The notes: a model not told the origin generated them from the letters alone. Shown: positions 43,936-52,949, numbered from the stretch's first letter. The stretch is DNA of 64,000 nt from a bacterium (GCA_017744355.1 JAGIBK010000004.1:62001-126000); one strand, 5' to 3'. Numbers and translations are program-made.

Positions 43936-45732
43936 TTATTCCAGCTCGATGGCAAAGGCCCTCACGGGGCGCGGGGCCTCGCCGGGCGGAAAACTCCAGG
44001 AGAAGCGCACCCAGCGCGCGCGGACGGGCGCCGGTAGGGGCACCTCATGCAACGCCCAGTCCTCGAAGTTGAGCCCCGAGACGAGCGTCTGGTAGCGATC
44101 GCCATCCTCCGACACCGCGATCGCAAGCGAGGCCCCCGCCATGGGCCCGGTCTTGAGGCGCACCCCCTTGAGTAGGTGAGTTCCTTCGAGCGCAAGGGTC
44201 AGGGCCGGTTCCGGAAGCAGGCCGCTCACCCACTCGGTATCAGGATCCCCGTCCACCGCAAGCTCCGGCTCATGGAAGCCCCCCGCCTCGCTGGAGGCAG
44301 CCAGCGCCTCCCGGAAGGGGATGCGCCCGGCGTAGCGCGGCGGGTTGGGCTGCGCGGGCTCGTAGCGACGTTCAAGATCCGAATCGAGCAGGACCGGCGT
44401 GGCCGACAGGCGAAGCGTCTCGCCGGGCGCGAGGCGCCGCGCCCGCCCGTCCGGCCCCACCGCCTGCCAGCGCCCCGGCGGACGGTAGGCGATCGCGGCC
44501 TTGGTGTCACGGAAGGGGGCCCACATCACCCGGACCTCGCGAGCGCCTTCGGGCGCAACGAAGCGATAACCCACCAGCTCCGGGCTCAAGTGCAACTTGC
44601 CGGCAAAGCGCAGGCCCGAGAGGGCAGATGAAGTGGTCTTGTAGGCCCAATAGCCCGCCGTGCGTTGCTGCATGGTGCGCCAGTCGACGAGCCCCATCTG
44701 GCGCCAGCTCGGGTTGGTGTTGGAGTAGTAGATGATCCCCTCGAGCCCCAGGGCGAGACCCGTCGCGTACAGCTTGGGGATGTAGTCGGCCTGGTGCGCC
44801 GCTTGGGATGCGGGAAAGCCCGTCTCGGAGCAGATCAAGGCCTTGTCGAGGCCCGCATGGCGCAGCACCCGGCGCATCTTGGAGGACACCGAGAGGAAGG
44901 CCCTCAGCGCTCCGTCCGAGCCCGGATCCCCGTAGGCGTGGAAGTCCAGGGCGTCGAAGACGGCCCCCGCCCCGTGGTCGATCATCGCCTGGAGGTAATC
45001 GGCGTAGCCGAGGCCGCCCGTGGCGATTTGGGCCTCGGGATCCTGCCACTTCACCACCGTGTGGGCGATCGCGAGCATCCGCACGTACTCCTGGACGCTG
45101 CCCGTGAAGGAGCGCTCCAGATCGTGCGGCGCGGCCTCCTGGACGCCTTTCGGGAAGTCGGGCTCGTTCCAGACCTGGTAGTACTTGACCTTGCCCTTGT
45201 AGCGCGACGCCACCCGCGCGAGCATGCAGCCCCAGTATTGCTCGGGGTTGAGGCGCTTGCCGGGCCCGGGCACGTCGGTACCGTCGTCGAAGATGCTCGC
45301 GTAGAGGTTGCGCGGCGGGGCGTGACGGAAGGTGTCCGGCCGGTTGGGATCCTTGCCGGGCGCGCTGGAGGCCCAGTAGGGGGTGTCGGTGATCATCAGC
45401 TGGATGGCGATCCCCGCCTCGGCGCAGCGCGCGATCGCATCGTCGAAATCCCCCTGGTTGGGGTGCCGCCCCTGCTCGGGCTCGTCGTGCAGCCAGATGT
45501 AACCCTCGCGGCTGAGCTGCACCCCCAGGTCCCGGTGCATGGCCAGGCCGCGATCGCGCGAGCCGGTCCACGCCCCGTGCCCCAAGCGCTCGTCGAACTT
45601 GGGGATCGCCTGCATGCCGAAGTAGGCCTGGGCGACGGCTGGCGCATCCGCCTGGGCCGGCCCCCGCGGGGCCACGAAGAGGCCAAGGCCAACCCCCGCA
45701 ACCCCGAGCAGCATCCACCAACGCTTGGCCAT
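43936..45732 (-). CDS. Secreted clan-A-like glycoside hydrolase with discoidin-like tail
   Basis: A 598-aa protein with an N-terminal signal peptide (MLLGVAGVGLGLFVAPRGPAQA) and a TIM-barrel glycoside hydrolase domain (about 36-400). The acid/base Glu is in QVWNEPDFP (E190) and the probable nucleophile is E303 in CSETGFPAS, as in clan A families such as GH39/GH5-like enzymes. A beta-sandwich follows, then an F5/8-type C-like domain (about 475-598: GFHEPELAVDGDPDTEWVSG). Expected to act on external or periplasmic glycans; exact family and substrate not assignable. It is preceded by a large inverted repeat beside its ribosome site. Confidence 0.85.
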   Translation of the reverse strand: MAKRWWMLLGVAGVGLGLFVAPRGPAQADAPAVAQAYFGMQAIPKFDERLGHGAWTGSRDRGLAMHRDLGVQLSREGYIWLHDEPEQGRHPNQGDFDDAIARCAEAGIAIQLMITDTPYWASSAPGKDPNRPDTFRHAPPRNLYASIFDDGTDVPGPGKRLNPEQYWGCMLARVASRYKGKVKYYQVWNEPDFPKGVQEAAPHDLERSFTGSVQEYVRMLAIAHTVVKWQDPEAQIATGGLGYADYLQAMIDHGAGAVFDALDFHAYGDPGSDGALRAFLSVSSKMRRVLRHAGLDKALICSETGFPASQAAHQADYIPKLYATGLALGLEGIIYYSNTNPSWRQMGLVDWRTMQQRTAGYWAYKTTSSALSGLRFAGKLHLSPELVGYRFVAPEGAREVRVMWAPFRDTKAAIAYRPPGRWQAVGPDGRARRLAPGETLRLSATPVLLDSDLERRYEPAQPNPPRYAGRIPFREALAASSEAGGFHEPELAVDGDPDTEWVSGLLPEPALTLALEGTHLLKGVRLKTGPMAGASLAIAVSEDGDRYQTLVSGLNFEDWALHEVPLPAPVRARWVRFSWSFPPGEAPRPVRAFAIELE

Positions 45733-45742
45733 CTAGCGCCCT

Positions 45743-45781
45743 CCCGTGGATCGAATATCTCTAGCTTATTCGGTCCACGGG
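45743..45781 (-). promoter_or_regulatory. 15-bp inverted repeat next to the hydrolase ribosome site
   Basis: CCCGTGGATCGAATA (45743-45757) and TATTCGGTCCACGGG (45767-45781) pair with one mismatch around a 9-nt loop. It ends against GGGAGGG, the hydrolase Shine-Dalgarno, and is also downstream of the gene at 45846. It lacks a T tract. Either a terminator for the small lipoprotein gene or an operator/leader hairpin for the hydrolase. Confidence 0.55.
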
Positions 45782-45845
45782 TCGGGCGCCGCCGCGAAAC
45801 GGCAAGAAGAATTCGACGGAAAGCGGCGGAGCCGCCTACAACGCC

Positions 45846-46052
45846 CTAATCGTCTCCCCACCTGCGTTCACGGCCATACGCGTGGCCGCGCGGCTTCTTT
45901 TTCTCCTTGATCTTCACCACCGTGACCTTCCGGACCACCTGCGGCGGCTCCGGCTCGTAAACGACCGGGTGGTGGCGATACGTCGCGTAGCAGCCACTGG
46001 CGGCCAGGACGCACCCCAGGATGATGGCGACCGAAAGCGCGCGCTTGAACAC
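45846..46052 (-). CDS. Small Arg/Lys-rich lipoprotein
   Basis: GTG 46052 with GGAGGG 5 nt upstream gives 68 aa: signal peptide MFKRALSVAIILGCVLAASG with lipobox AASGC (Cys21), then YATYRHHPVVYEPEPPQ and a charged tail (KIKEKKKPRGHAYGRER). Similar short YRHHP lipoproteins occur widely as uncharacterised envelope proteins. A 6-bp inverted repeat (CCTATC/GATAGG, 46079-46101) lies upstream. Confidence 0.75.
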   Translation of the reverse strand: MFKRALSVAIILGCVLAASGCYATYRHHPVVYEPEPPQVVRKVTVVKIKEKKKPRGHAYGRERRWGDD

Positions 46053-46143
46053 CTCGACCCTCCTCTGCTGGTAATCGACCTATCCTGGCTGCAACGATAG
46101 GCTGATTCCTTGAAGACGAGGTGTTTGCAAGCTTACGGCGGTA

Positions 46144-47082
46144 TTATCGGGCTGCCGGACGCGAAAGCGTCACGTTCCGAGCCACCGCGTCCAGCACCGA
46201 TTCATAGCCCGGCAGACAACGGATCATCAGCCAGTGCTGAGCGTCGGGATCCAGCGGGACGAGATAGAGCGGCCCGACGACGAGCGCGCGAGGGCGATCT
46301 TCTCCCAGGTGCCCCTTCAATCCTTGCCAAGTCTCAAGCCATGCGGGGTGACCGTCAGGCAGCGAGAAGCGCTCGAACCGGACCAACTCGTCGGCCGACT
46401 CGATGTTCAGCGGGCCGAACTGGCGCACGTACTCCTCGGTCCCCATCTGGCGCGCATTCTCGGGGCGAGGCAGCACGGAGAGGAAGATGACGGGGTCGGA
46501 CACGCCGGGTGCCAAAAGGGAGACGGCGCCGTCCGTGACGCGCAGGCGATAGGCGTCGGGATAGCGAAGCCAATACCCCGCTCCGGCGTACGTCCGCCCG
46601 AGGTCTTTGGCCGAGAGGCGCGGCTGCGGCACAAAGGACCAGCTCGAAACCCGCCACGGCCCGTCCCCATGCGCTCGGATGCCCACGTAGGCGATCACGG
46701 GCCGCCCGGAACCCACGCGGTAGTGGACGCGATACTCGCGGCCTTGCGCCGACCACAGCTCCTTGCGCCAGGGCTCGATCCGATCGAGTTGACCGCCTCG
46801 CAGCGCTTCGAAGAAGTGCGACCAGCTGCTGTAAGGACGAGGCGCCTCAAGCCCCGGCTCAAGGGTCATCGAGGCCTGCTCGGTTTGGCCCGCGGCAAGC
46901 TGCAGGATGAAGGCCCGGATCACCGCCTCGGGCTCCGGTTGGGCCACTATCCCGCGGACGGGGGCCTGGGGCGCAGCCGAAGGCGACAGGGCCCAGGCGG
47001 GCGCGGCAAAGCCTAGCAGAAGCCCGCACAGGAGCACCCACGAGGTCGTGCGAGAGAGGCAGTGGTTCGAGATAACGCTCAT
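46144..47082 (-). CDS. Secreted protein of unknown function
   Basis: ATG 47082 (MSVISNHCLSRTTSW) follows AAAGG with 6-nt spacing; a longer frame to 47169 adds 29 residues without a ribosome site. The 312-aa product has a signal peptide (VLLCGLLLGFAAPAWA), a helical region about 55-110, and a beta-rich C-terminal half (GAGYWLRYPDAYRLRVTDGA ... DPDAQHWLMIRCLPGYES). No family recognised. It sits between lipoprotein genes. Confidence 0.8.
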   Translation of the reverse strand: MSVISNHCLSRTTSWVLLCGLLLGFAAPAWALSPSAAPQAPVRGIVAQPEPEAVIRAFILQLAAGQTEQASMTLEPGLEAPRPYSSWSHFFEALRGGQLDRIEPWRKELWSAQGREYRVHYRVGSGRPVIAYVGIRAHGDGPWRVSSWSFVPQPRLSAKDLGRTYAGAGYWLRYPDAYRLRVTDGAVSLLAPGVSDPVIFLSVLPRPENARQMGTEEYVRQFGPLNIESADELVRFERFSLPDGHPAWLETWQGLKGHLGEDRPRALVVGPLYLVPLDPDAQHWLMIRCLPGYESVLDAVARNVTLSRPAAR

Positions 47083-47191
47083 CCTGGGCCTTTCGTAAAA
47101 ATAGGGAAAGCCACCTAAGAGACGAAAGCGAGCAGGCATGGGTTCTATTGCCTCTAGAGAGGCATCCACCCCTTCGGCCTAGCAGAAAGCG

Positions 47192-47527
47192 TCAGCGCGC
47201 CGGGGCTTCAAGATTGCACTCGAACGCGTGGCCATCCACCTCCAGCCGGGCCGTGTCGCCCTTGGTCCAGAAGGTAGTCTTCCCATCGCTGTAGCGGGCT
47301 CCGGATCCCGACACGACCTGCGGCAAGCGCACCTCTCGATCGGAGAGGCGAAGCACGGCAACCTCCGGCTCGTAGTGAACCGAGACGCTCGATGTCCCCG
47401 CGCAGCGAAACACGAAGGTCTCGGGCGCGCTCTCGGTCTGGCGGCTCTCCTTGGCTTGATTGCACCCGAGCACCAGCGCCACCAAGAGCACGCCGGCCGC
47501 TCCCTTCCCAAATTGACGGCAGGACAT
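47192..47527 (-). CDS. MliC-like C-type lysozyme inhibitor lipoprotein
   Basis: A 111-aa lipoprotein (VLLVALVLGCNQ, Cys22) matching the MliC/PliC family: FRCAG with a Cys, VHYEPEVAVLRLSD, SGSGARYSDGKTTFWTKGD and a second Cys near the end (FECN), the pair likely forming the family disulfide. The SGSGxRY loop is the part that enters the lysozyme active site. It would protect peptidoglycan from host or predator lysozyme. It is downstream of the SLH porin, separated by a hairpin. Confidence 0.87.
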   Translation of the reverse strand: MSCRQFGKGAAGVLLVALVLGCNQAKESRQTESAPETFVFRCAGTSSVSVHYEPEVAVLRLSDREVRLPQVVSGSGARYSDGKTTFWTKGDTARLEVDGHAFECNLEAPAR

Positions 47528-47555
47528 CCATCCTCCTCCTTCTTTGTGCCGAGAC

Positions 47556-47592
47556 GCCGACAGCCTGGACCGAGCGGGTCCAGGCTGTCGGC
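47556..47592 (-). terminator. Terminator of the SLH porin gene
   Basis: Perfect 16-bp stem (GCCGACAGCCTGGACC / GGTCCAGGCTGTCGGC) with 5-nt loop, 25 bp after the porin stop. No T tract. Confidence 0.75.
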
Positions 47593-47616
47593 CGATCTCT
47601 TCTGTTCGGAAGTCCC

Positions 47617-49431
47617 TTAGAACTTCACGCTGGTCCCGATCACGATCTGCTCGTGGGTCGGGAAGCTACCGCCGATGAGCTGGTTGTCCTTGGCGGGATC
47701 CGCGCTCGGCGTGGTCGAAGTGCCGTAGAACCGGCCCATGTCGTACTCGACGAACAGGTTGGGCAGCCCGGGCGAGACCTGGATCTCGGCGATCGCCGAG
47801 AGACCCGAGCCCAGGTCGGTCGCAAACAGGCTGCGGCCCGAGTGCTGAGCGGCGATGGTCAAAGTCGGGATCACCGAGAAGAACGGCACCCGCACGTAAG
47901 CGCCGGTCGAGCTCCAGTCGTAGTCCACAAAGGCCATGGCGCGCCCGGCCTGGTTGGCTGCGGGCGAATCCCCCAGCTTGGTGCCGATGCCGAGCCCGAT
48001 GCCCGTGCCGAAGAGGCTGTTGGTCACCAGGAACGCGCTCGACTCCGCGTAGCGGTTGGAGTCGAAGGCGCTGCGGCGGTTCATCTCGGCGAAGCCCAGG
48101 CTCAGGCCCAGTGCGTCGGTGCCCAGATCGATCGTGGCCCCCCAGCCCTTGCCGGGCGCCGAGCCATTGGTCAGCTGGCTGATCGCCCCATTGTCGGCGC
48201 GGCCGTAGGCCCCGATGCGCGCGATCCCCAAATCCAGCCCGGCCTTGGCCAGGCTATAGCCCTGGTAGTACTCCGCGATCATGGGGAAGGTGCGGGGCAG
48301 ATCCGAGAGCGCAAGCTGGGTGGAGGCCCCTGGCGTGCCGTAGGTGAGACCGGCGCCCAGTTCGACCGGGCCAAAGGTCGTCGAGACGACCGCGCCGGGT
48401 GCCGCGCCCGAGTTGACCGCCCAGACCGAGTTGGGGTCGAGCAGATCCTCGGCCACGTTCACGCCCGGGTTCCAGTGGACGCGGCCCGGGATGATGGGCA
48501 GCCCCGAGAGGGGATCGATCGGCGCGAGCACCAGGCTCCCCTGATCGGTCGTGCTGGGCGCGGCCGGCGGCTGGAAGGGCGGAGTGCCGACGAAGCCGTA
48601 GCCGCTCTGGGACTGGATCCAGGTGGGGCCCGAACGGAAGTCGTTCTTGAGGCTCGAACCGATGCGCAGGGTGTCCGAGAAGGTCATCACGCCCGCGTGG
48701 ACCGACACCGCCGCAGGCGTCCACGAGAAGTAGGAGCGGCGCACGTAGAGAGGCGTGCCCGTGTCGGTGGCGGCGTTGTACTGGCCGCCCTCGGTGCCCT
48801 GATAGCCGTTGGCGAAGCGCTTGACCCCCACATTGTAGATCGAGAGCTGCCCGCGGTAGGACAGGTCCGGGCTCATCTCGGTGTCGAGGGTCAGGTGAGT
48901 GGCGATCCGCAGGTCGTCCAGCTCGGAAGCCTGCTTGTTGGGCTGCACCGTATAAGTGCGGTAGAGGGCTTCGAGCGAGCCCCCGAGGCGCAGGCGCTTC
49001 TCGAGCGAAGCCAGGCGCTGGTCCTGGGTGTCCACGCGGCCCTTGAGACCGGTCAGCTCGTCCTTGAACTCCTGCTGGAGCCTGGCGATGGTGCGCAGGT
49101 CGTCGGCGTTCACGTTGGGCTGGAGCCGGGTGGGTTGGGGCGTCTCGCCGGTGGCGGCGGCGACCATCTCCTCGACCCGGGCCATGACCTTGGCGAGGGC
49201 TGCGGCGAGCTCGAAGCGCGAGATGGTGCGGGTGCCCCGGAAGGTGTTGTCCGGGAAGCCCTCCATGATCTGGTACTTCTCGACCAGCGCCTTGATCGCG
49301 TTGTAGGCCCAGTGGTCCGGGGTGATGTCCTTGAACTCGCTGACCGGGGTGAAGGCCGAGGCCGGCGCGGCAAAGCCGCCGGTGGCTGCGATCGCCACCG
49401 TGACGGCGAGAGTCGCAAGGCGCATGCGCAT
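47617..49431 (-). CDS. S-layer-homology (SLH) porin
   Basis: A 604-aa outer-membrane protein. A signal peptide (MRMRLATLAVTVAIAATGG to PASA) is followed by one SLH domain (about 30-85: DHWAYNAIKALVEKYQIMEG, RTISRFELAAALAKVMARV), a coiled coil (about 110-145) and a beta-barrel porin region (about 150-604) ending in an aromatic-terminated strand (VIGTSVKF). SLH anchors to cell-wall polymer, the coiled coil spans the periplasm. This is the plan of cyanobacterial OprB-type porins, a lineage hint. The start is behind AGGAGG. Confidence 0.93.
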   Translation of the reverse strand: MRMRLATLAVTVAIAATGGFAAPASAFTPVSEFKDITPDHWAYNAIKALVEKYQIMEGFPDNTFRGTRTISRFELAAALAKVMARVEEMVAAATGETPQPTRLQPNVNADDLRTIARLQQEFKDELTGLKGRVDTQDQRLASLEKRLRLGGSLEALYRTYTVQPNKQASELDDLRIATHLTLDTEMSPDLSYRGQLSIYNVGVKRFANGYQGTEGGQYNAATDTGTPLYVRRSYFSWTPAAVSVHAGVMTFSDTLRIGSSLKNDFRSGPTWIQSQSGYGFVGTPPFQPPAAPSTTDQGSLVLAPIDPLSGLPIIPGRVHWNPGVNVAEDLLDPNSVWAVNSGAAPGAVVSTTFGPVELGAGLTYGTPGASTQLALSDLPRTFPMIAEYYQGYSLAKAGLDLGIARIGAYGRADNGAISQLTNGSAPGKGWGATIDLGTDALGLSLGFAEMNRRSAFDSNRYAESSAFLVTNSLFGTGIGLGIGTKLGDSPAANQAGRAMAFVDYDWSSTGAYVRVPFFSVIPTLTIAAQHSGRSLFATDLGSGLSAIAEIQVSPGLPNLFVEYDMGRFYGTSTTPSADPAKDNQLIGGSFPTHEQIVIGTSVKF

Positions 49432-49457
49432 GGTGTCCTCCTGCTGCGATAGAGAAA

Positions 49458-49484
49458 GCAGGGGACCCGCGCGGGGCCCCCTGC
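49458..49484 (-). terminator. Terminator between the two outer-membrane protein genes
   Basis: GC-rich stem GCAGGGG-CCCGC / GCGGG-CCCCTGC followed on the minus strand by TTTCTCT, 15 bp after the stop at 49499. Confidence 0.65.
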
Positions 49485-49498
49485 GAGATGGGATTGCC

Positions 49499-50503
49499 TT
49501 AGAAGCCGAGCTCGATGCCCAGGTACGGACCGGTGTAGAGGCCGTAGCGGGTCGCCGTCAGGTTGTCGAACTTCTCCTGGGGCACGCCGCTGCCATCCGA
49601 GGGCACCAGCGAGCCGGGGTTGAGCAGGGCCGAGAAGAGGTCGCCAGGCGCCGCGTTGACCGCAGCAGCGGCCTTGTAGCCGAGCTTGGCCTTGATCATG
49701 GCGAGCTTGAAGGAGACGTTGGCGTCCCCATCCACCGGCACGTGGATGATACCGGTCGGCAGGGTCGAAGGCTTGCTGAGCGAGTAACCGCCCTTGAGGC
49801 CGACGTTCACGCCAAGGGTGTCGAGCAGGCTGAAGTCGATCACGTTAAGGCCGAGCATCAGGTTGCCGTAGGTGCCCGCATAGTTGCCGGCGCCGCCGTA
49901 GGTCTCGTTGCGGTAGCCCAGCGAGAGGCCGAAGACCTTGGCGTAGACTTCCTGGTACGCGGTCGGCAGGAAGGCGCCGAGGGTCGCGGGCTTGGTCACG
50001 GTCGCGCCCTGGGGCACGGCCGGGTCGTTGAAGGTCGCCGCGGGGTTGGCCTCGAACGCATAGTTCTGCATGCGCGCGCCGAGGGTCACGACGGGCAGAC
50101 CGAGTTCGGCGCCGAAGCCGTAGCCCGAGGCAGCAGGCTTGGCGTTGCCGAGACCGGGCACCTGGGTCGTGGCGCCGCCGCCCGAAACGCTCAGGGCCTC
50201 GAAGCCGCCGGTGTTCAGGGAGCCGCCGAAGTCATAGTTCGCCCCGACGCTGATGGGCACGGGCGACTTGGGCCACGAGAAGCCACCACCCGCAGGGGCC
50301 GCGGGAGCGGCCGCGACCGGCAGCGAAGTGGTCGCCGACGGGGTCGCGGGCAGCACCTCGGCCGAGGGGGTGGCCGACGAGGTCGCGGGGGCGACCACCT
50401 TGGGGGCAGCGGGCTTGGAGGTCTTCATCTGGGCCATGGCCGGCGAAGCGGCGCCGAAGGTCAGGGCGACGAGGCCGACGGAAAGCGCGAAGGCGTGTTT
50501 CAA
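49499..50503 (-). CDS. Putative beta-barrel outer-membrane protein
   Basis: TTG 50503 is chosen: GAGGAA upstream and the signal peptide MKHAFALSVGLVALTFGAASPAMA. The frame extends to 50590 but that part has no signal character. The 334-aa product has a Pro/Ala/Thr linker (about 25-75) and a beta-rich body with alternating aromatic strands (GFGAELGLPVVTLGARMQNYAF; YKAAAAVNAAPGDLF) ending in GLYTGPYLGIELGF, an OM-type terminal Phe. Probably an outer-membrane barrel. No family named. Confidence 0.8.
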   Translation of the reverse strand: MKHAFALSVGLVALTFGAASPAMAQMKTSKPAAPKVVAPATSSATPSAEVLPATPSATTSLPVAAAPAAPAGGGFSWPKSPVPISVGANYDFGGSLNTGGFEALSVSGGGATTQVPGLGNAKPAASGYGFGAELGLPVVTLGARMQNYAFEANPAATFNDPAVPQGATVTKPATLGAFLPTAYQEVYAKVFGLSLGYRNETYGGAGNYAGTYGNLMLGLNVIDFSLLDTLGVNVGLKGGYSLSKPSTLPTGIIHVPVDGDANVSFKLAMIKAKLGYKAAAAVNAAPGDLFSALLNPGSLVPSDGSGVPQEKFDNLTATRYGLYTGPYLGIELGF

Positions 50504-50682
50504 AAGTGGTTCCTCTTCGAAGACGACGTGGGCGGACACGGGCATGAAGCCCGACGAATCGTATTCTTGGCAAGCGAATAACGCTCGCAAGCCCGGTTCA
50601 TTCCGGTCATTTTATCACATCGGCGTGCGCGCAAGCCCCCGCACGCAAGGGGCGCCGGAGGCACAAGAAAGCGACGGTGCGG

Positions 50683-50688
50683 TATAAT
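50683..50688 (+). promoter_or_regulatory. Promoter of the ispA operon
   Basis: Perfect TATAAT 85 nt before the ispA start; the -35 (about 50660) is weak. The 270-bp divergent gap holds no other gene. Confidence 0.5.
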
Positions 50689-50773
50689 CGTCAGGCTAGC
50701 GGGAACTCCCCGCTCGGGCACCCGTGCCACGCCCTTCACGCCGCCTGGAACGGTCAATAGGAAGGACTTGATT

Positions 50774-51670
50774 TTGGATTCGGCGACCGAAACCTTCTCG
50801 CTGAGCGCCTACTGGGACGACCGCGCCGCGCGCGTCGAAGAGGCGCTCACGGCCCTGCTTGCGCCCCGGCGCCCCGAGCCTCTCTGGGAGGCGATGGCCT
50901 ACAGCGTCGTGGCAGGCGGCAAGCGTCTGCGCCCCCTGCTGGTGCTCGCCGCGTGCGAAGCCGCGGGCGGCCGCCCCGAGGCCGCCATGGGGGCCGCCTG
51001 CGCCATGGAGCTGGTCCACACCCAGAGCCTGGTCCACGACGACCTGCCCTGCATGGACAACGACACCCTGCGCCGGGGCCGCCCCACCAACCACGTGGTC
51101 TACGGCGAAGCCCTCGCCCTCTTGGCGGGTGACGGCCTGCTGACCTACGCCTTCCAGGTGCTCGCCGAGGACCTGCCCCGCCACATCCCGGCCGCGCGCG
51201 CCGCCGGCGCCATCGCCGAGTTCGCCCGTGCCACCCTCGGCATGGTCGCAGGCCAGGTGGTGGACGTGCGCTCCGAAGGCCAGCCCATCGACAAGGAAAC
51301 CCTCGAGTACATCCACCGCCACAAGACCGGCGAATTGCTGCGGGTGGCATGCCGCCTGGGCGCTCACGCCGCCGAGGCCGACGACGCCACCCTTTCGGCC
51401 CTCACCGCCTACGCCGAGGCCCTGGGGCTCGCCTTCCAGATCGTCGACGACCTCCTGGACCTGACGGGCACCGCAGAGGAGCTGGGCAAGAGCCCGGGCA
51501 AGGACGCCGCCGTCCAGAAGGCGACCTATCCGGCGCTCTACGGCGTCGAGGCCGCCCGTGCCGAGGCCGAGCGCCAAATCCGCCTGGCTGAAGAAGCCCT
51601 TGCGCCCCTGGGCGCCGCCGCGACCCCCCTCCGGGCCATCGCCCGGTTCGTTTCGGAGCGTAAGCACTAG
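50774..51670 (+). CDS. ispA: Polyprenyl synthase (farnesyl/geranylgeranyl diphosphate synthase)
   Basis: TTG 50774 is preferred: AAGGA lies 7 nt upstream, whereas the TTG at 50768 is almost in contact with it. The 298-aa head-to-tail prenyltransferase has the first Asp-rich motif (SLVHDDLPCMDNDTLRRGRP) and the second (IVDDLLDLTG), plus GGKRLRPLL. It makes the C15-C20 precursor for quinones and lipid carriers. Its stop overlaps the next start (TAGTG), beginning a coupled operon. Confidence 0.95.
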   Translation: MDSATETFSLSAYWDDRAARVEEALTALLAPRRPEPLWEAMAYSVVAGGKRLRPLLVLAACEAAGGRPEAAMGAACAMELVHTQSLVHDDLPCMDNDTLRRGRPTNHVVYGEALALLAGDGLLTYAFQVLAEDLPRHIPAARAAGAIAEFARATLGMVAGQVVDVRSEGQPIDKETLEYIHRHKTGELLRVACRLGAHAAEADDATLSALTAYAEALGLAFQIVDDLLDLTGTAEELGKSPGKDAAVQKATYPALYGVEAARAEAERQIRLAEEALAPLGAAATPLRAIARFVSERKH

Positions 51671-52110
51671 TGATCGCAAACCAGGCGCTCATCGCCGGGG
51701 TCGTCTCCCTGACCCTCGCCCAGCTCATTAAATTCGGTACGGTCTGGTTCAAGAAGCGCAAGATCGACGTCCGGACCCTCGTCACCACCGGCGGGATGCC
51801 CAGCTCCCACACGGGGCTGGTCGTCGGCCTGACCACCACCGTCGGTATCCTCGAAGGGGTCCACTCGCTGCTCTTCGACGTGAGCCTGGTCTTCGCCTTC
51901 ATCGTCATGTACGACGCGGCAGGCGTTCGCCAGGCCGCCGGCAAGCAGGCGCGCATCCTCAACAAGATCGTCGAGGACCTCCAGCACTCGCTCTCCTTCA
52001 AGGAAAGCCACCTCAAGGAGCTGCTGGGCCACACCCCCCGCGAAGTGATCGGCGGGGCGATCCTCGGGGTCGCGGTCGCCTTTGCGATCAACGCCCTCAA
52101 CTACCTCTAG
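51670..52110 (+). CDS. Divergent PAP2-family membrane protein (YuiD-like)
   Basis: GTG 51670 overlaps the ispA stop. The 146-aa integral membrane protein matches the divergent PAP2 family (GGMPSSHTGLVVGLTTTVG, VMYDAAGVRQAAGKQA, NKIVEDL), a set of putative phosphatases/phosphotransferases. Its place after ispA suggests polyprenyl phosphate recycling, an inference from context. Confidence 0.92.
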   Translation: MIANQALIAGVVSLTLAQLIKFGTVWFKKRKIDVRTLVTTGGMPSSHTGLVVGLTTTVGILEGVHSLLFDVSLVFAFIVMYDAAGVRQAAGKQARILNKIVEDLQHSLSFKESHLKELLGHTPREVIGGAILGVAVAFAINALNYL

Positions 52111-52115
52111 CACCC

Positions 52116-52949
52116 ATGGCCAAGAAGAAAGAACGCCTCGACGCCCTCCTGGTCCAGCTGGGCCACTTCCCGAGCCGCGAGCAAGCCCAGCGGGCCGTGA
52201 TCGCCGGCTGGGTCAAGGTCGGAGGCCTCAGCGTCACCAAGCCCGGCACCCCCACCGACCCCGAAGCCGCCCTCACCGTCGAGCGCAAGGGCCCGGGCTA
52301 CGCCTCGCGCGGCGGCCTCAAGCTCGAAAAGGCCCTCGACACCTTCGGCATCTCGGCCGAAGGCCGGTGCGCCATGGACGCCGGGGCCTCCACCGGGGGC
52401 TTCACCGACCTGCTCCTGCGGCGCGGCGCGCGCAAGGTCTACGCGGTGGACGTGGGCTACGGGCAACTCGCCTGGGAGCTGAGACAAGACCCCCGGGTGG
52501 TCGTCATGGAGCGGACCAACGTCCGGCACCTGACCCCCGAGGCCCTCTCGGAGGATCCGGCCGAGCTTCCCGACCTGTGCGTGATCGACGTGTCGTTCAT
52601 CGGCCTCGAGAAGGTCCTGCCCGCCATCCATGCCCTCCTCATCCCCCCGGGCGACGTGGTCGCCCTGGTCAAGCCCCAGTTCCAGGCGGGCAAGGCAGAC
52701 GTGGGCAAGGGCGGGGTGGTCCGCGACGCCAAGGTCCACGAGCGGGTGCTCGAAGAGGTGGATGCGGCGGCAAAGGCCCTCGGCCTGTACCTGTGGGGCC
52801 TGACCCACTCGCCCATCAAGGGCCCCGAGGGCAACATCGAGTTCCTCGCCTACTGGCGGCGCACGCCGCCCCCCGTTCCGCCCGCCTCCTACGCCGAGGT
52901 GGTCGAAATGGCCCACCACGCCCAGGCTTTCGAAGGGGCCCCCGCATGA
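52116..52949 (+). CDS. tlyA: rRNA 2'-O-ribose methyltransferase TlyA
   Basis: A 277-aa protein with an N-terminal S4 RNA-binding domain (ERLDALLVQLGHFPSREQAQ) and an FtsJ-like SAM methyltransferase (CAMDAGASTGGFTDLLLRRG; KPQFQAG, VKGPEGN-like loop KGPEGNIEF). TlyA methylates 16S and 23S rRNA and affects capreomycin sensitivity. It follows the PAP2 gene after 5 bp and overlaps nadK (ATGA). Confidence 0.95.
   Translation: MAKKKERLDALLVQLGHFPSREQAQRAVIAGWVKVGGLSVTKPGTPTDPEAALTVERKGPGYASRGGLKLEKALDTFGISAEGRCAMDAGASTGGFTDLLLRRGARKVYAVDVGYGQLAWELRQDPRVVVMERTNVRHLTPEALSEDPAELPDLCVIDVSFIGLEKVLPAIHALLIPPGDVVALVKPQFQAGKADVGKGGVVRDAKVHERVLEEVDAAAKALGLYLWGLTHSPIKGPEGNIEFLAYWRRTPPPVPPASYAEVVEMAHHAQAFEGAPA

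Noticed and set aside
42981-43955. A longer MqnA start at 43955
   Set aside because: It would overlap the hydrolase 3' end and cross the promoter at 43881; the family opening begins at GTG 43766.
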